From NCBI RefSeq assembly GCF_036867195.1, contig NZ_JBAJII010000001.1, positions 682,001 through 746,000 of the forward strand: DNA of 64,000 bases, written 5' to 3'. Each line of letters starts with the position of its first letter. The first letter of the stretch is position 1. Origin of the DNA: Arthrobacter sp. Soc17.1.1.1. GTDB lineage: Bacteria > Actinomycetota > Actinomycetes > Actinomycetales > Micrococcaceae. The notes under the pieces were generated by a model. It did no database searches. It was not told where the DNA came from and was given only the letters and a program-made list of their open reading frames with translations. Made by a program: the position numbers and the translations under genes. This document shows, piece after piece, positions 53,301-61,030 of this stretch.

Positions 53301-53992
53301 CCCCACTCGACCGCCGTGTCGGCCGCGCGATGCGCCGCGGTGAGGGCGCGGAACCGGTCCCGGCGTTCGCGGTAGACGGGCAGCAGATCGGTGAGGGAGT
53401 GGACGCTGTGCTCGAGGTTGCCGAGTACGAGGGTGACCTGCGGGGCGGGCTCGAGGCCGAGGCGGATCAGCTGGTCGCCGTAGGCCGCCAGCTGCAGCAG
53501 CGCGCCGACCTTGGCGTGCCGCGCGAGCTTCGTGTCCCAGACGGCGTAGCGTCCGGCGTGCTCGGCATCATGAGGCTGCCGGACGAGGAAGTCGGCGTAG
53601 CCGAGGAACTCGCCGTCGAAGAAGGTGGCCTGGAAGACGACGTCGGCTCCGGCGGTGAGGACGGCGGCGGTCTCCTCGTGCTTGGCGAGGAGTGAAGCGC
53701 GGTCGATCGTGTCGCCCCGCTCCACCCGGTACACGCCGGTGTGCCGCTCGGGGTCCCAGACCCCGTACCGCGTGGTCAGGTCCTCGAGCACCTTGAGTTC
53801 GTGGACGTCGCCCAGGGCGCCGGCCAGCCGCTGCAGCTCGTCGACCGCGAACTCGGCCTTCGGTGTGCGGCCGAGCTTCTCGTCGAGGATGCGCAGGGTC
53901 CGGTATTCGCACTCGCTCGCCGCGACGAGGTCGGTCGCGGAGAAGACCAGGTCCGGCTGAAGGGCCGGTGCGGTCGGGTCGAGCAAGAACAT
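50387..53992 (-). CDS. TM0106-type RecB-like nuclease/RNase H/SF1 helicase
   Basis: A 1201-residue fusion. Residues about 1-300 are a RecB-type nuclease (GEFLGYADFLVRQ, YAVWDTKLARHAKVGALLQLAAYGDQL). A cysteine cluster (HCGRCDYCAEQ) and a helix-hairpin-helix follow. Residues about 335-530 form an RNase H-like YprB exonuclease (DIFFDFEGDPLW, YHYAPYEKTAL). The C-terminal half is a DNA2/NAM7-type superfamily 1 helicase: Walker A QGPPGTGKT at about 825-833, DEAGQ near 930, and VGTVDKFQGQEAAVVLVSMA late. It should bind ATP and unwind and trim nucleic acid. It lies alone, so its pathway is unclear. Confidence 0.85.
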   Translation of the reverse strand: MFLLDPTAPALQPDLVFSATDLVAASECEYRTLRILDEKLGRTPKAEFAVDELQRLAGALGDVHELKVLEDLTTRYGVWDPERHTGVYRVERGDTIDRASLLAKHEETAAVLTAGADVVFQATFFDGEFLGYADFLVRQPHDAEHAGRYAVWDTKLARHAKVGALLQLAAYGDQLIRLGLEPAPQVTLVLGNLEHSVHSLTDLLPVYRERRDRFRALTAAHRAADTAVEWGQGGVIHCGRCDYCAEQVALHRDLLMVAGMTSSRRKDLITRGITTIDALAGLPDAETRGPLVRLRDQARMQTGTAVVDGSRTYMKNGEERTISYRVLAEHTLAALPAPSAGDIFFDFEGDPLWQDPATGGWGLEYLFGVMEPADADDAPVFRPFWAHSRWDERQAFLDFLDYVEKRRSAHPDLHIYHYAPYEKTALRTLSLRHGAGEDIVDDWLRSGLLVDLYATVRHSLRVSAASYSIKELEPLYMGDHLRTGDVADAGASVVAYAQYCAARDDGDEDAAATILASITDYNEYDCLSTLRLRDWLLQLPRPDARGGADPSDGGQDAPTRPEPRSADEPTPDELRLRDHLAQRTGDRPTAEDQAVAMVAAATGYHRRERKQFWWEHFDRLENDRDSWSDQRDVFVVESATVVEDWAKPTPRARTESRTIQLRGVLPDGSDVRPGSTWFRMYDAPLPDGVQVPSDSRLGRGGCFGTVVERVEADPDSPDRTLVTVTEKSSSNVPPYRHLPAALTPDQPIATVSLEASLAELASTVGAALPAVPRHPGLDVLQRSAPRLATRSALPLVAHDASGQADYVTAVTDAVLGLDSSYLAVQGPPGTGKTYVGSRVIARLVEKGWKVGVVAQSHAVVEHFLTTAVAAGVDPEQIGKKLQQEHPVPWPHTSDGAVGTLLSGDDGCLIGGTSWFMTGKIVPPGSLDLLVIDEAGQFSLANTLAVSRASSRLMLLGDPQQLPQVTQGSHPEPVDESALGWLSAGHATLPANLGYFLADSWRMHPHLCDAVSRLSYDGKLDAAPAAAARRLEGLPAGVEVVLVDHTGNVVASDEEAAEVVVQVRRHLGLAWHPGGDRPSRPLVQTDVLVVAAYNAQVQKIRAALDAADLRGIRVGTVDKFQGQEAAVVLVSMACSAVSEAPRGAEFLLNRNRINVAISRGQWRAVVIRSRELTNFMPGRPSGLEELGAFIGLGAATAGAEIR

Positions 53993-54096
53993 GGTGCCCC
54001 CGGCATCGGTGGTGCGCGGGCATGGATCCCGTGCTGGTCAGAATGTAGCAAGACCCTCGGACAACGAGCGTGCCCGCGTGACCCTGCCCGGGAGCT

Positions 54097-54894
54097 TCAG
54101 ATGAAGAGCTCCGGACGCCGGCAGGTCAGGTAGGTGTTGAGCTCCCGGGCGCGCTGGACCTCCGCGTGGTCGATGTCGGCGAACAGCAGTTCCTCCCCGT
54201 ACCCCGCCATCCCGAGGAACGTCCCGTACGGGCTGGCGATGCAGCTCAACCCCGTGAAGTCCGGGGCCGTGTGGTTGGCGTAGGCGATGTAGACGCCGTT
54301 CTCCAGGGCACGGGCAGGCACCAGCAGGGTGGAGATGCGGTCGGCGTTGTAGGTGTGCTCGGGAGCGCGACCACCGACGTCGCCCGTTGCCGGCACGGCC
54401 GTCGGGATGAGGAGCACATCGGCGCCCCGCTGCGCGGCACTGCGCGCGAACTCCGGGAATTCGATGTCGTAGCAGATGCCGAGCGCGACGGTCAGTCCCA
54501 GCAGGGGCACCAGGTCCGGGAGATCGTGTCCGGGCAGGAAGACCGACTGCTCCTCCGCCCCGAACAGATGCGCCTTCCGGTAGCGGGTCAGCTCGGCGCC
54601 CTGCCGGTCGAACAGCGAGGCGCTGATATGCCGGCCATCAGCAGTGGCGTCGACGGTCGATCCGACCAGTGCGATGCCGTGCCGACGGGCGATTCCGGCG
54701 AGCTCGCCCCGGATACCCTCCCCGTCGGAGTCGAAGACCACCGCGGGAGCGTAGCCGGTGGCGAAGAGTTCGGGCGTCACCAGGATCCCGGCACCCCGCC
54801 CGGCAGCGCGGGCGGCATACGTGTCGATCCGCTGCAGATTGTCCTCGACGGCGTCGGTGGCCCCCAGGGCCTGAAGCAATGCCAACCCGGGCAC
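54097..54894 (-). CDS. Nitrilase-superfamily carbon-nitrogen hydrolase
   Basis: A 265-residue amidase of the nitrilase fold. The Glu-Lys-Cys triad lies in LVTPELFATGY, RYRKAHLFG and GICYDIEFPE. The helical interface and TPTA-type motif are also seen (ADVLLIPTAVPATG). It resembles aliphatic amidase or omega-amidase-type hydrolases acting in the cytoplasm. The GTG start has GGAAAGG before it. It is divergent from an NCS1 permease operon, so the permease substrate may be its amide or the two genes may share a regulator. Confidence 0.86.
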   Translation of the reverse strand: MPGLALLQALGATDAVEDNLQRIDTYAARAAGRGAGILVTPELFATGYAPAVVFDSDGEGIRGELAGIARRHGIALVGSTVDATADGRHISASLFDRQGAELTRYRKAHLFGAEEQSVFLPGHDLPDLVPLLGLTVALGICYDIEFPEFARSAAQRGADVLLIPTAVPATGDVGGRAPEHTYNADRISTLLVPARALENGVYIAYANHTAPDFTGLSCIASPYGTFLGMAGYGEELLFADIDHAEVQRARELNTYLTCRRPELFI

Positions 54895-55027
54895 AGCCCA
54901 CCCCTTTCCACGCAGTCGTCAACATGAAGTTTCAGCACCCAGTTTACGGATGCCGACCCGTTGACGGCCCCCATGATGGGCACAACTATTGACCCAAACC
55001 GCATGACCGTCGATGAAGGTGGGAACG

Positions 55028-55201
55028 ATGGACTCCGCAGACGCAGCTACGGCAGCCGCACTACGTCGCAGGCTCGAAGAGGTTCAGGCCCACGAGCAGG
55101 GCGACCCCTCGCGGGCCGCGCTATCGGGCAGGCACCTCGGCCTGTACGCCCTGGTGGTCCTCGGGATCACCCTGTTGGGGTTCCTGGTGCTGGTGCTGTG
55201 A
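55028..55201 (+). CDS. Short single-pass membrane protein before the NCS1 permease
   Basis: A 57-residue protein. The first part is a charged amphipathic helix (TAAALRRRLEEVQAHEQGD) and the second a hydrophobic segment (HLGLYALVVLGITLLGFLVLVL). Its stop overlaps the GTG of the permease gene by one codon position (GTGA). It may be a small subunit or a topogenic partner of the permease. AAGGTGGG precedes the chosen ATG; an in-frame ATG 15 nt upstream lacks that site. Confidence 0.65.
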   Translation: MDSADAATAAALRRRLEEVQAHEQGDPSRAALSGRHLGLYALVVLGITLLGFLVLVL

Positions 55202-56661
55202 GCACGGACCGCGACCAGGGGAAGACCACCGACGCCGCCGGCGAGAACGGCGGTTCGCTCGGATCGCTGCCGCTGCTCCGCGGCGAGCGGATCTGGAACG
55301 GCGCCGACTTCACCGGCGTCAACATCAGCCTCGCCATCGCCACCTGGGCGTTCCTCGTCGGCGGGTCGACGGCGCTGCTCGTCGGCTTCCAGCAGGGCAT
55401 CGCCGCGATGGTGATCGGCAACGCCATCGGCCTCGGCTTCATGATCCTCGCGAGCGTCGTCGCCAGCCAGCGCTACGGCGTGGAGCAGTACACCATGCTC
55501 CGGCCGGTCTTCGGGCTGCTCGGCGTGGGCATCCTCGTCTTCACCGTCATCCTGATCACCGAGATGGGCTGGTCGTCGCTCCTGGCGATCATGGTCGGCA
55601 GGGCGGTCACGCAGGTGTCGAACTCGACCTTCGGCACCGACTTCGGGCCGGAGAGCCTCATGGTGACCCTCTTCGCCCTCGTGGCGATCGCCGTCTCCTG
55701 GTGGATCCTGTCGCGCGGCCCGGTGACCATCGGCCGGTTCAACAAGTTCATCGCCCCGGGCCTGATCGTCGTGACCGTGTTCCTCATGGTCTTCCTCGTC
55801 CTCAACACGTCGTGGGACACGCTGGTCGACGCGGCACCGCTCGCTCCGTTCGAGGACGACCGCGTCAACTTCGCCCTCGCGGTCGAATTCAACGTCGGCG
55901 TGGGCGTGTCCTGGTACCCGGTGATGGGCTCGCTCGCACGCCTGACCAAGACGCCGAGGGCCGCCCTCTGGCCCTCGTACCTCGGACTGCTCGGGGCCAC
56001 CCTGATCGCGCAGATCGTCGGCATGGCCGCCGCCCTGACGCTCGGCGACTCCGATCCGACGGTGTGGATGCTCCCGTTCGGAGGGCCGATCCTCGGCGCC
56101 TTCATCCTCCTGTTCATCGCCTTCGCCAACATCACCAGCACGGCGTCCATCGTCTACTCGACGGTCCTCGCCATCCGGCAGGCGAGCGGCAACCTGCTCT
56201 CCCGGGTACGGTGGGCCTGGCTGTGCGCGGGGTTCTTCGTGCTGCCGGCCATCCTCGCGTTCTTCCCCGGCTTCATGTACCTGCGGTTCATGGCGTTCGT
56301 GACCCTCAGCGGTGCCTTCCTGGCCCCGATGTGCGGGGCGATCATCGCCGACTACTTCCTGCTCCGCCGCCAGCGCGTGGTCCTCGAGGACCTCTACCGC
56401 CACCGGGGAGAGAGCGCCTACCACTTCTCCGGCGGCATCAACTGGGCCGGACTAGCCGCCGTCGTCGTGGGGGCCGTCTTCTACCTCCTGATCTACAACC
56501 CGGTCACGCTCACCACCCAGCCCGCCTTCAGCTACATCACGGCGTCGTTCCCCGCCGCGATCGTCGGCGCGATCGTGTACTACGTGCTCGCCCGGGTGCT
56601 CTACGTCCGCCGCGGCGTCGGCGGCTACGCCCCCGCAGGGACGATCGAGGGGCGCGCGTGA
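55198..56661 (+). CDS. NCS1-family nucleobase/hydantoin-type permease
   Basis: A 487-residue, 12-helix carrier. Marks of the NCS1 family are WNGADFTGVNISLAIATWAFLVGG, GVEQYTMLRPVFGLLG, the substrate/sodium-region helices FNKFIAPGLIVVTVFL and VEFNVGVGVSWYPVMGSLARLTKTPRAALWPSYLG, and the late MCGAIIADYFLLRRQRVVLEDLYRHRGESAYHFSGGINW. Relatives import cytosine, allantoin, uracil or hydantoins with protons or sodium. The GTG start overlaps the small membrane protein stop and its stop overlaps the dehydrogenase start. Confidence 0.9.
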   Translation: MSTDRDQGKTTDAAGENGGSLGSLPLLRGERIWNGADFTGVNISLAIATWAFLVGGSTALLVGFQQGIAAMVIGNAIGLGFMILASVVASQRYGVEQYTMLRPVFGLLGVGILVFTVILITEMGWSSLLAIMVGRAVTQVSNSTFGTDFGPESLMVTLFALVAIAVSWWILSRGPVTIGRFNKFIAPGLIVVTVFLMVFLVLNTSWDTLVDAAPLAPFEDDRVNFALAVEFNVGVGVSWYPVMGSLARLTKTPRAALWPSYLGLLGATLIAQIVGMAAALTLGDSDPTVWMLPFGGPILGAFILLFIAFANITSTASIVYSTVLAIRQASGNLLSRVRWAWLCAGFFVLPAILAFFPGFMYLRFMAFVTLSGAFLAPMCGAIIADYFLLRRQRVVLEDLYRHRGESAYHFSGGINWAGLAAVVVGAVFYLLIYNPVTLTTQPAFSYITASFPAAIVGAIVYYVLARVLYVRRGVGGYAPAGTIEGRA

Positions 56662-57755
56662 GCCGCGCCGCACGGGCTGCCGTCCACCGCATCGGTTCGC
56701 AGAATCTCGACCTGACAACCGTCACCGTTGCCGATCCCGGTCCGGGCACCGTCCTGGTCCGGATGGGCGCCTCGGGGGTGTGCGGGTCGGACCGCCACGT
56801 GCTCGACGGCGATTGGACGCTGCCCTCGCCCACGGTGATGGGCCACGAGGGCGCGGGCACCGTGGAGGCGATCGGCGACGGCGTCATCGACGTGGCGGTG
56901 GGCGACCACGTGATCCTCTCCTGGTTCTACCCCTGCCGGCGCTGCACAGCCTGCCTCTCGGGTAAGGCCTACGTGTGCACGGGCAGCCGCTCCGAGGAGT
57001 GCCTCCTGCCCGACGGCAGCAGCCCGCTCACCCTCGACGGCGAGCGCGTATTCCCGTACCTGACCGTCGGGTCCATGAGCGAATACGCCGTCGTGCCCGA
57101 GTCCGGTGCCATCCGCATCCCGGACGAGGTCCCGTTCGACGTCGCCAGCCTCATCGGCTGCTCCGTGGCCACGGGCTTCGGTGCCGTGGTGAACGACGCC
57201 GGCGTGGAGGCCGGCACCTCCGCCGTCGTCGTCGGGACCGGTGGGGTGGGGCTCTCGATCATCATGGCGCTGCGGCTCGTCGGGGCGAACCCGATCATCG
57301 CGGTCGATCTCAGCGAGGAGAAGCTCGCGGCCGCGAAGGAGTTCGGGGCAACCCACACCCTGGTGCCGTCGGACGGACTCGCGGAGGAGATCGCAGCGAT
57401 CACCGGGGGAGGCGCCGCGTACGCGTTCGAGGCGATCGGGCGGGTGCAGACCATCGAGTCCCTCCCCTCGCTCATCGCACCCGGGGGCAAGGCGATCATC
57501 GTCGGGCTACCTCCGGAGGACAGCCCGGTGTCGATCGACGCGCTGTTGCTCGCGGAGAGCGGCAAGTCGCTGATCGGCTCGAACTACGGCTCGACCGTGC
57601 CGGGGCGGGATTTCCCGCGCCTGGCCGCGCTGTACCTGGCGGGGAAGCTGCCCGTGGACCGGCTCATCTCGCACCGCATCGGCCTCGACGAGGTCAACGA
57701 GGCGTTCGACGCGATGCGCCGGGGCGAGCGCGCCCGGAGCGTCATCGTGTTCTAG
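56658..57755 (+). CDS. Zinc-dependent alcohol dehydrogenase (MDR family)
   Basis: A 365-residue medium-chain dehydrogenase. The catalytic zinc ligands are in GVCGSDRH (Cys) and MGHEGAGTVEAIGDGV (His-Glu). The structural zinc cluster is CRRCTACLSGKAYVC. NAD binding is by VVGTGGVGLSIIMALRLVGANPIIAVDLS. It ends NEAFDAMRRGERARSVIVF. It probably oxidises an alcohol formed from the imported compound or reduces the aldehyde. It is translationally coupled to the permease. Its last 140 bases recur as a stub at 58988. Confidence 0.92.
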   Translation: MSRAARAAVHRIGSQNLDLTTVTVADPGPGTVLVRMGASGVCGSDRHVLDGDWTLPSPTVMGHEGAGTVEAIGDGVIDVAVGDHVILSWFYPCRRCTACLSGKAYVCTGSRSEECLLPDGSSPLTLDGERVFPYLTVGSMSEYAVVPESGAIRIPDEVPFDVASLIGCSVATGFGAVVNDAGVEAGTSAVVVGTGGVGLSIIMALRLVGANPIIAVDLSEEKLAAAKEFGATHTLVPSDGLAEEIAAITGGGAAYAFEAIGRVQTIESLPSLIAPGGKAIIVGLPPEDSPVSIDALLLAESGKSLIGSNYGSTVPGRDFPRLAALYLAGKLPVDRLISHRIGLDEVNEAFDAMRRGERARSVIVF

Positions 57756-57758
57756 GCA

Positions 57759-57787
57759 CGACGACGGCGAGAGCTCCGCCGTCGTCG
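57759..57787. terminator. Terminator after the alcohol dehydrogenase
   Basis: CGACGACGGCG and CGCCGTCGTCG form an 11-bp stem with a seven-base loop, 3 nt after the stop codon. Confidence 0.75.
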
Positions 57788-58016
57788 AAGGGTAGAGGAC
57801 GGGGAGCTGCCTCCACTGATGTCAGACCTCGGGGGCGGCCCGGCATCTTCGCGACCGGGACGGCACAGATCGCGGCTGCGGTGCGTGAGCTACTGCGAGG
57901 CCGGCTCCGTCGGGCGGATGTCCGGGACGTCGTGTATAGCTGAGGACAGGCATTCAAAGGTCATCTGTGGCCTGATGATCGTCACAGCTGTCGTCCACCC
58001 CCTTCAAGGAGAGCCC

Positions 58017-58901
58017 ATGAAAGTCCTGATCACCGGAGCACACGGCAAGGTAGGCCGTGCCACCACCCAGGCGATGATCGACGCCGGGCACGAGGTCATG
58101 ACCACCGATCTGACCCGTCCGGGCTTCGACCGCAAGCCCGAGGGTGCCCCGAAGTACACGATGGCCGACCTGACGGACGCGGGCGAGGCCTACGCCGTCG
58201 TGCGCGGCGCGGACGCCGTCGTCCACATCGCGGCGATCCCGGAGCCGACCGGCAACCCGCCCCACGTGGTCTTCCAGACCAACCTGATGGCGACGTTCAA
58301 CGTCCTCGAAGCGGCCATCAGCTTCGGGATCAAGCGATTCGTGTACATCTCGAGCGAGACCGTGCCGGGCTTCTTCTTCCCCGAGCGGGATTTCCTCCCC
58401 GACTACGCTCCCGTGGACGAGGAGCACCCCATCCGTCCCCAGGATCCGTACGCACTGTCGAAGCATTTCGGTGAGCAGCTCATGGATGCGGCCGTCCGAC
58501 GGTCGGACATCCAGTGCATCTCGATCCGCCCGTGCTGGGTGCAGTTCGAAGGCAACTACGAACTGAACCTCGGCCCGCAGATCCGCGACAGTTCCGTGTT
58601 GAGCCCCAATCTGTGGAGCTACATCGACGCCTACGACCTGGCCGACGCCATCGTGCTCGCCACGGGATCTGACCTGCCGGGTCACGAGGTGTTCTACATC
58701 GCGTCGCCCGACAACGTGGGGGGCTACGACTTCGCCGAGGTCCTCGAGCAGTACTACGGCGACCAGATCGAACTCCGGGAGCTGAGCCGGCCGGACGCCT
58801 CCGGCATCTCGAGCGCGAAGGCGCAGCGGATGCTGGGCTGGACCCCCAAGCGTTCGTGGCGCGACTACCTCGATGCGGACGGCAGAGCCCTCCAGCAGTA
58901 G
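58017..58901 (+). CDS. NAD-dependent epimerase/dehydratase-like protein
   Basis: A 294-residue extended SDR. The cofactor motif is ITGAHGKVGRATTQAMIDAGHEV. The YISSETVPG serine region and YALSKHFGEQLMD (YxxxK) give the active site. The rest (ISIRPCWVQFEGNYELN and a late helix) fits the uronate dehydrogenase/epimerase branch. AAGGAGA lies before the ATG. It has its own intergenic region of about 260 nt after the dehydrogenase terminator, and a long hairpin begins 5 nt after its stop. The substrate may be a sugar nucleotide or an aldonate. Confidence 0.87.
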   Translation: MKVLITGAHGKVGRATTQAMIDAGHEVMTTDLTRPGFDRKPEGAPKYTMADLTDAGEAYAVVRGADAVVHIAAIPEPTGNPPHVVFQTNLMATFNVLEAAISFGIKRFVYISSETVPGFFFPERDFLPDYAPVDEEHPIRPQDPYALSKHFGEQLMDAAVRRSDIQCISIRPCWVQFEGNYELNLGPQIRDSSVLSPNLWSYIDAYDLADAIVLATGSDLPGHEVFYIASPDNVGGYDFAEVLEQYYGDQIELRELSRPDASGISSAKAQRMLGWTPKRSWRDYLDADGRALQQ

Positions 58902-58906
58902 GGCCA

Positions 58907-58950
58907 GACATGGCACAGGGCGGGACTGGCGTCCCGCCCTGTGCCATGTC
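58907..58950. terminator. 20-bp perfect stem-loop after the epimerase
   Basis: A perfect 20-bp stem with a four-base TGGC loop lies between the epimerase stop and the dehydrogenase stub. It is longer than a usual terminator. Confidence 0.75.
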
Positions 58951-58987
58951 CCGACTGCGCACCCCCTCCCAGCGGGGCCGCTCGGTC

Positions 58988-59128
58988 CCGCGCCCGGCCG
59001 CGCTGTATCTCGCGGGGAAGCTGCCCGTGGACCGGCTGATCTCGCACCGTATCGGCCTCGATGAGGTCAACGAGGCGTTCGACGCGATGCGTCGCGGCGA
59101 GCGCGCCCGGAGCGTCATCGTGTTCTAG
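58988..59128 (+). pseudogene. 3' stub of a second alcohol dehydrogenase gene
   Basis: These 141 bases match the last 141 bases of the dehydrogenase at 56658 with about eight differences. All but one are silent third-base changes; the remaining one, at the left edge, turns Leu to Pro. The 43 C-terminal residues and the stop codon are identical. No start codon or upstream domain belongs to it, so it is a fragment, not a gene. Its TAG overlaps the stop of the convergent HNH gene. Confidence 0.9.
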
Positions 59129-60837
59129 CCGACGACGGCCGATGGGGTGGCTGGGGCTGCTGCAGCGACCGTCGTCGAGTACAGCAGCGGGGCGCCTGCA
59201 GCAGATCGTCCACCTTCGGCGTCACGAAGCTGCTCGTGGACGGCATCCTCCACCTGCCAGTAGGTATTTCTTCGGGCACTCCGATTCGGGTCGAGGTATC
59301 CCGGTGGCGTGAACCAGGGGATGCCGTACTTCGACTCGACGTTCCACTTCCCCTCGTGGATCACATGATGATGCCGCGAGCACAGGAGGACGCCCTGGCT
59401 GATACTCGTTGTTCCACCTCTGGCCCAGGGCGTTATGTGGTGGGCCTCGCACCAGGTGGCCGGAATGGAGCAGTCCGGGAACGCGCAGCCCTTGTCTCTC
59501 GCAACGAGTGCCCGCCGCAGATGCGCGGGGAAGAGGCGTTGTGCCCGCCCGATGTCGAGGATCTGACCCTGTCCGCCGAGGACCATCGGAATGATGTCTG
59601 CATCACAGGCCAGCATGCGGATGCTCCGTGCGCTCATCTGCTGCCCGAACACAGCGTGGCCGGCACGTTCCATCTCGCCCACGAGGTCGGAATAGCTGAT
59701 GGTCACCATGATCTGGGGCCGGTGTCCGCCTGCTGCGGGAAGCCTGTCGGTCGACAAAGCGATCCTGCAGGCGGCGACCAGCCCGTCGAGGAGGCTCTGC
59801 GGGCGTGTCGGCCGATCTGTATCGCCCGCGCGGATGTCGGCCACGCCATCGTCGCCCGCTTCGCTCTGGCGCCCGCCCGTGACACCAGCGTCACCCTCTT
59901 CGTTCTCGGCGGCCATCACGTCGGCTCGGTCTCCACCGATGATCGGGTCCCCGGTGTTCTGAAGGGTGGCCACATCCCTCCTCGGATTCGTCGCGGTGTT
60001 CATGACGGTGACCAGATGCTCGAACTGCTCGTCGGTGGCGCCGATCTCCAGAAAATGCAGACCGTTGCGTCTGCCCTTGAGGAAGACACCCTGCCGTGCC
60101 TTGAGGACCTTCTCGGTGGGTTCCAGCCCGTCCTGGTTGAGCACGCCCTCCCAGCGTCGCGCGAGAATCCTCAGGAGGTCTTCGTCCGATTCGACTGCTT
60201 GCCGCGTGAGGTGCTGCTCCATCGAATCGAGTTGCACCGGCGTTGCGAAGGACCGCACCCGTTGCACCGCCTCATGGACGATCGAAACAGCGCATCCGCT
60301 GACCTCACCCGCGCTTGCTGCAGCACCGAGGGTACTCATCGACGCGGGAGTGGCAGAGCCGATTGCAGTGACGCCGGGCAGGAGGCTTGCCGCGAGCCTC
60401 AATCGGCGGTTCGCCTCGGTGCGGCTGATGCCGAGCCTGGCCCGCAGGAAGTCGGCACAGGACCTGAATTCGGGGCGGAACCCATCATCGTTCCGCTGTT
60501 CGGCGCCAGCTGAAGTGCTCCCGCCGCCGCCGCCCCCGGCGACGTCGTCCTGCACTGTCGACAGGCTTTGCTGCGCCCGCAGAAGGAGGGATCCAGGGGC
60601 CTCCTGCTCCCCGGTGCCGGTGACGCCGTGTTCCTGGGCGGCTCCAGCGGCAACGATCTGGAGATGATCGATGACCTTCGAGAGCTCTTCGATGTCCACG
60701 AGTGCTCGCACGACGTCATGCTTGCCAAGGAGAAGGTGACGCTCGGTCAGTTCCTGCGCGAAAGCGAGCAGTTCCGACCGCATCGACTCCAGGGAAGTAG
60801 CAGTTCCCTCGGGCTGCTTGAGCGGGGCGGTGTCCAT
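59125..60837 (-). CDS. DUF222 protein with C-terminal HNH domain (13E12-type)
   Basis: A 570-residue protein of the DUF222/13E12 repeat family, large and variable in actinobacteria. The DUF222 part spans about residues 120-450, interrupted by an acidic low-complexity insert (about 300-350). The zinc-bound HNH domain is near residue 470-520: RDKGCAFPDCSIPATWCEAHHITPWARGGTTSISQGVLLCSRHHHVIHEGKW. The middle Asn of HNH is replaced by Gln, which may affect activity. It could cut DNA after damage. TAAAAT lies 5 nt before the ATG, and a LexA-like box is next to it. Confidence 0.88.
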   Translation of the reverse strand: MDTAPLKQPEGTATSLESMRSELLAFAQELTERHLLLGKHDVVRALVDIEELSKVIDHLQIVAAGAAQEHGVTGTGEQEAPGSLLLRAQQSLSTVQDDVAGGGGGGSTSAGAEQRNDDGFRPEFRSCADFLRARLGISRTEANRRLRLAASLLPGVTAIGSATPASMSTLGAAASAGEVSGCAVSIVHEAVQRVRSFATPVQLDSMEQHLTRQAVESDEDLLRILARRWEGVLNQDGLEPTEKVLKARQGVFLKGRRNGLHFLEIGATDEQFEHLVTVMNTATNPRRDVATLQNTGDPIIGGDRADVMAAENEEGDAGVTGGRQSEAGDDGVADIRAGDTDRPTRPQSLLDGLVAACRIALSTDRLPAAGGHRPQIMVTISYSDLVGEMERAGHAVFGQQMSARSIRMLACDADIIPMVLGGQGQILDIGRAQRLFPAHLRRALVARDKGCAFPDCSIPATWCEAHHITPWARGGTTSISQGVLLCSRHHHVIHEGKWNVESKYGIPWFTPPGYLDPNRSARRNTYWQVEDAVHEQLRDAEGGRSAAGAPLLYSTTVAAAAPATPSAVVG

Positions 60838-60842
60838 GACTC

Positions 60843-60848
60843 ATTTTA
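60843..60848 (-). promoter_or_regulatory. -10 box of the DUF222/HNH gene
   Basis: TAAAAT (minus strand) ends 5 nt before the ATG, with no ribosome site; the SOS-like box adjoins it. Confidence 0.5.
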
Positions 60849-60864
60849 TCGAACACTCGTACTA
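60849..60864. promoter_or_regulatory. Putative LexA (SOS) box of the DUF222/HNH gene
   Basis: TCGAACACTCGTACTA matches the actinobacterial LexA consensus TCGAAC-N4-GTTCGA at 10 of 12 positions, one half-site being perfect. It lies just upstream of the -10 box. Confidence 0.55.
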
Positions 60865-61030
60865 TTACAGTGGGCTCGGACTCTTTGTGGAGGAGAAGTC
60901 GAGCACTCTTCCTCCACAGCCGTCAGCTGTCATCGCCGGTCGCGCCAGCGAGTCGGTGTACCGGAGAAATTGGCGAGCCGTGGCGCCATCAGGCACATCT
61001 GACTCGTACAGCCCAGGATGAAGCCGACGA

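Noticed and set aside
50780..53695. A 971-codon plus-strand frame opposite the helicase gene
   Set aside because: Antisense frame rich in Arg, Gly and Val; the minus-strand nuclease-helicase motifs decide.
58856..59128. A 90-codon plus-strand frame ending in a dehydrogenase C-terminus, as an intact gene
   Set aside because: Its first half is out-of-frame epimerase sequence and a terminator hairpin. Only the last 47 codons have meaning, so it is treated as a pseudogene stub.
60818..61021. A plus-strand frame (MSGAVSMTHFIEHSYYYSG...) before the GntR gene
   Set aside because: It overlaps the promoter and SOS-like box of the HNH gene, has no ribosome site and poor codon bias.
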